Assembly (NCBI GenBank): GCA_017858135.1
Contig: JAFMBY010000017.1
Location: forward strand, 1-37,051
Direction: 5' to 3'
Origin: Porticoccaceae bacterium
GTDB taxonomy: Bacteria > Pseudomonadota > Gammaproteobacteria > Pseudomonadales > Porticoccaceae
DNA: 37,051 nucleotides
How positions within the stretch are numbered: position 1 is the first letter of the stretch; each line of letters opens with the position of its first letter. A model generated the notes under the pieces. It had not been told where the DNA came from and made no database searches. It worked only from the letters and a program-made list of their open reading frames with translations. Below are positions 33,136 to 37,051 of this stretch, in pieces. A program made the position numbers and the translations under genes.

Positions 33136-35748
33136 ATGTCTGCAACACTGCTTAACCTCTATCAGAAGACTGTTCTGCGTCATCCGCTCGGCGCTATTTT
33201 TGCCGTGCTGGCACTAACAGTGGCCATGGCCTTTGGCCTGCCCAACTTTAAGCTCGACGCCTCGGCAGATTCCCTGACCTTGGAACATGATGACGATCTC
33301 AATTATTTCCGCGAGGTGGTGCAGCGCTATGGTAGTGACAACTTTCTGATCGTTACTTTTTCACCTAAACAAGGCGATCTGTTTGATGACGAAAACCTGC
33401 AGTTGCTGTCATCCCTGCGCGATGAATTGGCGGCCATTAAAGGCGTCGACAGCATGCTCTCACTGCTCGATGTGCCGTTACTTTACAGCCCGAAAATCTC
33501 TGTTGCAGATCTAAAAAATGAACTCAACACATTGCTCTCCCCCGGCGTTGATCGCCAGCTGGCACGAGAGGAATTTCTTAATAGCCCAATTTATAAAAAC
33601 CTGATTTTAAGTGCCGATGGCCAGACCACCGGCATGCTCGCAACCCTGGAACTGGATCAAAAATATCTCGATCTGGTCAGCGCTCGCGATGCCCTGCGCC
33701 TGATCAAATCCAATCAAGACCTAACTCTAGAACAGCAGATCGAACTCGATCGCGTCAGCCAAGAGTTCCTCGACTACCGCACTGCCAAAGCCACTCAGTC
33801 CCACCAGCTGGTAGCTGATGTGCGCAATCTAATGAATGGCTACCGTGACCGCGCCACCATCTTCCTCGGCGGCCCCGATATGATTACCGCGGACATGGTC
33901 GACTTTATCAAAAGCGACCTAGCGACCTTTGGCATTGGTATCTTGATCTTTGTGATTGTCACGCTGGCAGTCATTTTCCGTCAGCTGCGCTGGGTGGTTC
34001 TGCCCCTCAGCACCTGCGCCCTCTGTCTGATAATCATTCTCGGATTTTTAAGCTGGATCGACTGGCGTCTGACCGTTATCTCATCCAATTTTGTCGCGCT
34101 GCTATTGATTATTACTCTGGCCCTGACCATGCACCTGATTGTGCGCTATCGCGAACTTCATCGCGACCAGCCGGACGCCACCATGGAACAGCTAGTGACG
34201 GCCACAGTGACCTCCATGGCCAAGCCCTGCCTCTACACCGTGCTCACTACTATGGTGGCCTTTCTGTCCTTGGTAGTGAGTAATATTCGGCCAGTAATCG
34301 ACTTTGGCTGGATGATGACCATGGGTATTTCACTGGCCTTGGTGATCGCGTTTATTATTATCCCCGCCGGCATGATGTTGCTCGGCAAGGGCAAAAACAC
34401 TGGCGGCAACGATAACTCCGCCTCTGTCACGGCGGTGTTTTCCAACTTTACCGAGCGCCACGGCAGTGCAGTACTTCTGATTGCCCTGGGTCTCGGCGTG
34501 CTTTCGGTGATCGGCATTACCCGCCTCGAAGTGGAAAATCGCTTTATCGACTATTTCCGCAGCAACACAGAAATCTATCAGGGCATGGAAATTATCGATG
34601 CCTCTCTGGGCGGCACTACGCCAATGGATATTATTTTGCAGGCACCGACCTTTGCCGAGCCCGAGGCCACGGATTCCTTTGACACGGAGTACAGTGATAA
34701 TGAATACGGCGATGACGAGTACGCTGACGATGCCTTTGCTGAAGATGCATTCGCTAGCGTAGAAGCAGAACCCGACGATTACGGCGACGACCCTTTTGGC
34801 GACGACGCCTTCGGCGCAGAAGCTGACAGCGGCGACAGTAGCACTGAACTCAAAGACACCTACTGGTTTACCTCAACCGGTCTCGCAGATCTGGCCAAAT
34901 TGCAGGCCTACATAGAATCGCTACCCGAAGTTGGCAAAGTCAGCTCTCTGGTGCAGATCTATGATGTCGCCAGCGACCTCAGTGGTCACAAGCTGAATGA
35001 CTTTGAAATTGCCTTTATGCGCAAAAGTTTTGGCCCTGAAATCTACAATCAAATGGTCTCACCTTACTTAATCGAAGATATCGATGAAGCGCGTATTCAA
35101 CTGCGCGCCATGGAGACCGAGGGTCTGTTGCGCCGTGCCGATCTACTGCAAAAGATTCGCGACTACGCTGTAAACGAAGTGGGCATAGCCCCTGAGGATA
35201 TCCGCTTCACCGGCCTGCTAGTGCTCTACAACAATATGCTGCAGAGCCTCTACAAATCGCAAATTTTGACTCTGGGCGCGGTCTTTGTCGGTATTATGCT
35301 GATGTTTTTAGTGCTGTTCCGTTCGTTTAAAATCTCCGTGATCGCCATCGTGCCAAATTTTCTGGCCGCAGGCATTGTGCTCGGCGGCATGGGTCTGGCG
35401 GGCATTCCACTGGATATGATGACCATTACCATTGCTGCCATTACCGTGGGTATTGGCGTCGATCACGCAATTCACTACATCACCAGATTCCAGCGTGAAT
35501 TCAGTATTGATGGCGACTATATCGCCTCCATGCACAGAGCTCATGCGAGTATTGGCCTGGCGCTGTTTTATACCGCCATTACCATTATCGTCGGATTTTC
35601 GATTCTCGCGCTGTCGAACTTTATCCCCTCGATCTACTTTGGTCTGTTAACCGGTCTGGCAATGACCGCGGCGCTGCTCGGCTCGATGACGCTACTGCCG
35701 AAACTAATCCTGATTGCCAAACCGCTGGGTGCCGGACGCACTTCTTAA
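33136..35748 (+). CDS. MMPL/RND-superfamily exporter with acidic insert
   Basis: 870-aa inner-membrane transporter of the RND/MMPL (sterol-sensing-like) type. TM1 is at about 16-34, a periplasmic domain at 40-260, five helices at about 263-415, TM7 at about 445-462, a second periplasmic domain at 465-705, and the last helices at about 715-860. The paired halves share similar helix motifs; GVDHAIHYITRF in the second half is the proton-relay-like GxDxxI segment. Relatives move lipids, hopanoids or other hydrophobic molecules; the cargo is unknown. No membrane-fusion or outer-membrane partner is adjacent, as usual for MMPL types. Residues 507-573 form an unusual acidic repeat insert. uup starts 21 nt downstream. 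Confidence 0.88.
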   Translation: MSATLLNLYQKTVLRHPLGAIFAVLALTVAMAFGLPNFKLDASADSLTLEHDDDLNYFREVVQRYGSDNFLIVTFSPKQGDLFDDENLQLLSSLRDELAAIKGVDSMLSLLDVPLLYSPKISVADLKNELNTLLSPGVDRQLAREEFLNSPIYKNLILSADGQTTGMLATLELDQKYLDLVSARDALRLIKSNQDLTLEQQIELDRVSQEFLDYRTAKATQSHQLVADVRNLMNGYRDRATIFLGGPDMITADMVDFIKSDLATFGIGILIFVIVTLAVIFRQLRWVVLPLSTCALCLIIILGFLSWIDWRLTVISSNFVALLLIITLALTMHLIVRYRELHRDQPDATMEQLVTATVTSMAKPCLYTVLTTMVAFLSLVVSNIRPVIDFGWMMTMGISLALVIAFIIIPAGMMLLGKGKNTGGNDNSASVTAVFSNFTERHGSAVLLIALGLGVLSVIGITRLEVENRFIDYFRSNTEIYQGMEIIDASLGGTTPMDIILQAPTFAEPEATDSFDTEYSDNEYGDDEYADDAFAEDAFASVEAEPDDYGDDPFGDDAFGAEADSGDSSTELKDTYWFTSTGLADLAKLQAYIESLPEVGKVSSLVQIYDVASDLSGHKLNDFEIAFMRKSFGPEIYNQMVSPYLIEDIDEARIQLRAMETEGLLRRADLLQKIRDYAVNEVGIAPEDIRFTGLLVLYNNMLQSLYKSQILTLGAVFVGIMLMFLVLFRSFKISVIAIVPNFLAAGIVLGGMGLAGIPLDMMTITIAAITVGIGVDHAIHYITRFQREFSIDGDYIASMHRAHASIGLALFYTAITIIVGFSILALSNFIPSIYFGLLTGLAMTAALLGSMTLLPKLILIAKPLGAGRTS
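34654..34854 (+). repeat. Acidic repeat insert in the MMPL exporter
   Basis: Residues about 507-573 are dominated by Asp and Glu with regularly spaced Tyr/Phe. Units such as NEYGDDEYADDAF, AEDAF and DDPFGDDAF recur. It sits in the second periplasmic domain between regular transporter sequence on both sides. The DNA is a set of imperfect repeats of GAC/GAT/GAA codons, a likely hotspot for length change. Low-complexity, probably disordered, possibly cation-binding; the function is not known. Confidence 0.85.
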
Positions 35749-35769
35749 AAATGGACGACTGAAAACCCT

Positions 35770-37051
35770 ATGCCACTTGTCACACTGCAAGACATCTATC
35801 TCAGCTATGGTCAGCCACCACTTATCGATCATATTAATCTGGTTGTCGAACCCGGCGAACGCATCTGCCTGATCGGCAGAAATGGCGCAGGCAAATCGAC
35901 GCTGCTAAAAATTCTCACCGGCCAAGTCATTGCTGACGAAGGTGTGCTGAAGCGCGCCGCCGGGGTCAAAATTGCTCAGCTAGAACAGTCGGTTCCCCAT
36001 GATGCCACCGGCTCGGTGTTTGATGTAATCGCCGAAGGCCTGGGTGCCGAGGGCAAGCTAGCCGCACGCTATCACCACCTGATCCTGCAGCTGGGTACAG
36101 ATCCCAGCGATAAGGTGATGAATGAACTGGAAGACGTTCAGAGTGAACTGGAGCGCGTCGACGGCTGGGATATCAATCAGCGGGTCGAAGCCATAGTGAC
36201 CACCATGGAACTCAATCCGGATGTCGATATTTCTAGTCTCTCCGGTGGTTATAAGCGCCGCGTGTTACTGGCGCGGGCACTGGTCTGTAAGCCCGACTTG
36301 CTGCTGCTCGATGAGCCGACAAACCATCTCGATATCGACGCTATTCAATGGGTCGAACAGTTTCTACTGAAGTGGGAAGGCGCACTGTTATTTATCAGTC
36401 ACGACCGTCGCTTTATGGACAATCTGGCCACCCGTTTTGTGGAAATCGATCGCGGTCAGCTAGCGGAATTCCACTGTAACTACAGTACCTATATCCAGCG
36501 TAAAAAAGACATGCTGGAGATCGAAGACAAGCACAATGCCCTGTTTGACAAGCGCCTCTCACAAGAGGAAGTATGGATCCGTCAGGGCATTAAGGCCCGC
36601 CGCACCCGTAACGAGGGCCGCGTGCGTGCACTGGAAGCGTTGCGCGTCGAGTACGCCAACCGTCGTAAGCAGTTGGGTACGGCAAAAATGGATATTCAAC
36701 AGGCCGAAAAATCCGGCAAGATCGTCGCCGAAGCCGAAAATATCAGCTTTGCCTTTGATGACGGCAACGCCGTCGTGAAGTCATTCTCAACGCTCATTCA
36801 GCGCGGCGACAAAGTCGGCCTGATTGGTCGCAATGGTGTCGGCAAGACCACATTATTAAAGCTTCTGCTCGGTCAACTCGAACCCCAAGAGGGCAGTATA
36901 AAAACCGGCACCAATCTCAACATTGCCTACTTTGACCAGTATCGTGCGGCTCTTGACGAGTCGAAAACGGTACAGGACAATGTCTCCGGTGGGCGCGACA
37001 TGCTCGAAGTTGGCGGCAAATCGCGACACGTTATCAGCTACTTACAGGATT
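35770..37051 (+). CDS. uup: ABC-F ATPase Uup (3' end outside window)
   Basis: Soluble tandem ABC ATPase, 427 codons visible of about 630 expected, cut by the window's right edge. First domain: Walker A GRNGAGKST (36-44), signature LSGGYKRRVLLARAL (from about 157), Walker B LLLLDEPTNHLD (about 177-189), with the H-loop in ISHDRRF. A basic linker rich in Arg/Lys/Glu (about 230-310) is typical of ABC-F proteins. The second Walker A GRNGVGKTT is at 353-361. Uup-type proteins act on ribosomes and affect transposon excision, rather than transport. The start ATG 35770 (MPLVTLQDIYLSYG) is typical. It follows the exporter by 21 nt on the same strand. Confidence 0.94.
   Translation, partial: MPLVTLQDIYLSYGQPPLIDHINLVVEPGERICLIGRNGAGKSTLLKILTGQVIADEGVLKRAAGVKIAQLEQSVPHDATGSVFDVIAEGLGAEGKLAARYHHLILQLGTDPSDKVMNELEDVQSELERVDGWDINQRVEAIVTTMELNPDVDISSLSGGYKRRVLLARALVCKPDLLLLDEPTNHLDIDAIQWVEQFLLKWEGALLFISHDRRFMDNLATRFVEIDRGQLAEFHCNYSTYIQRKKDMLEIEDKHNALFDKRLSQEEVWIRQGIKARRTRNEGRVRALEALRVEYANRRKQLGTAKMDIQQAEKSGKIVAEAENISFAFDDGNAVVKSFSTLIQRGDKVGLIGRNGVGKTTLLKLLLGQLEPQEGSIKTGTNLNIAYFDQYRAALDESKTVQDNVSGGRDMLEVGGKSRHVISYLQD

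Overview
The window looks like chromosomal DNA of a free-living, probably marine, gammaproteobacterium. The evidence is gene content and order: glnA–DUF4124–ntrB–ntrC with typA beyond glnA (as in Pseudomonas and relatives), yibN–grxC–secB, phoB–phoR, pip–dtd, mpl, SlyD-type FKBP and Uup. A Cellvibrionales-type lineage (Halieaceae/Porticoccaceae-like) would fit, but that is inference. I see no rRNA, tRNA, CRISPR array, phage or insertion sequence. Base composition looks even and genes are tightly packed. The left edge cuts just before an ion-channel-like gene and the right edge cuts an ABC-F gene.

Layout. 0–2 kb: an SDR dehydrogenase followed by a two-TM channel-like protein with an abnormal filter, then a secreted small protein. 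2.1–4.2 kb: phoB–phoR, leftward, behind a good Pho box. 4.3–8.1 kb: SlyD-like isomerase, a tiny membrane protein, then the ArsJ-associated GAPDH and arsJ (arsenate detoxification), and a small conserved protein. 8.1–9.5 kb: NYN-domain protein and a HutC-type GntR regulator whose upstream region is full of inverted repeats, including HutC-like sites. 9.5–12.7 kb: GIY-YIG protein, SprT, PHP-domain Rnm/YciV, then yibN–grxC–secB. 12.8–17.6 kb: the nitrogen-control cluster glnA, DUF4124, ntrB, ntrC, all leftward. 18.1–23.9 kb: a stand-alone ThiI-type rhodanese domain, a GGDEF protein with a ruined EAL domain, typA, and a second GGDEF protein with a GGNEF active site. 23.9–27.4 kb: tag, pip, dtd, mpl. 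27.5–30.1 kb: a lipoprotein-type subtilisin autotransporter. 30.1–32.9 kb: PPi-type phosphofructokinase, D-2-hydroxyacid dehydrogenase, a K+-channel-like protein. 33.1–37.05 kb: an MMPL/RND exporter with a long acidic periplasmic insert and the start of uup.

How it works together. The best-supported regulatory logic is nitrogen control. A consensus sigma-54 promoter and two NtrC sites lie upstream of glnA, and a perfect NtrC palindrome plus a sigma-54-like promoter lie upstream of ntrBC. The cluster is therefore predicted to be autoregulated. PhoB is likewise predicted to control its own operon. Nearby GAPDH–ArsJ would deal with arsenate that enters through phosphate uptake.

The most unusual signals are: (i) a ThiI rhodanese domain alone where full-length thiI sits in Pseudomonas; (ii) two c-di-GMP proteins flanking typA with complementary losses (active site kept but I-site and EAL lost, versus I-site kept but active site lost); (iii) the palindrome-rich hutC upstream region; (iv) the acidic repeat insert in the MMPL exporter; (v) proteins whose key residues are replaced (channel filter, YibN cysteine).
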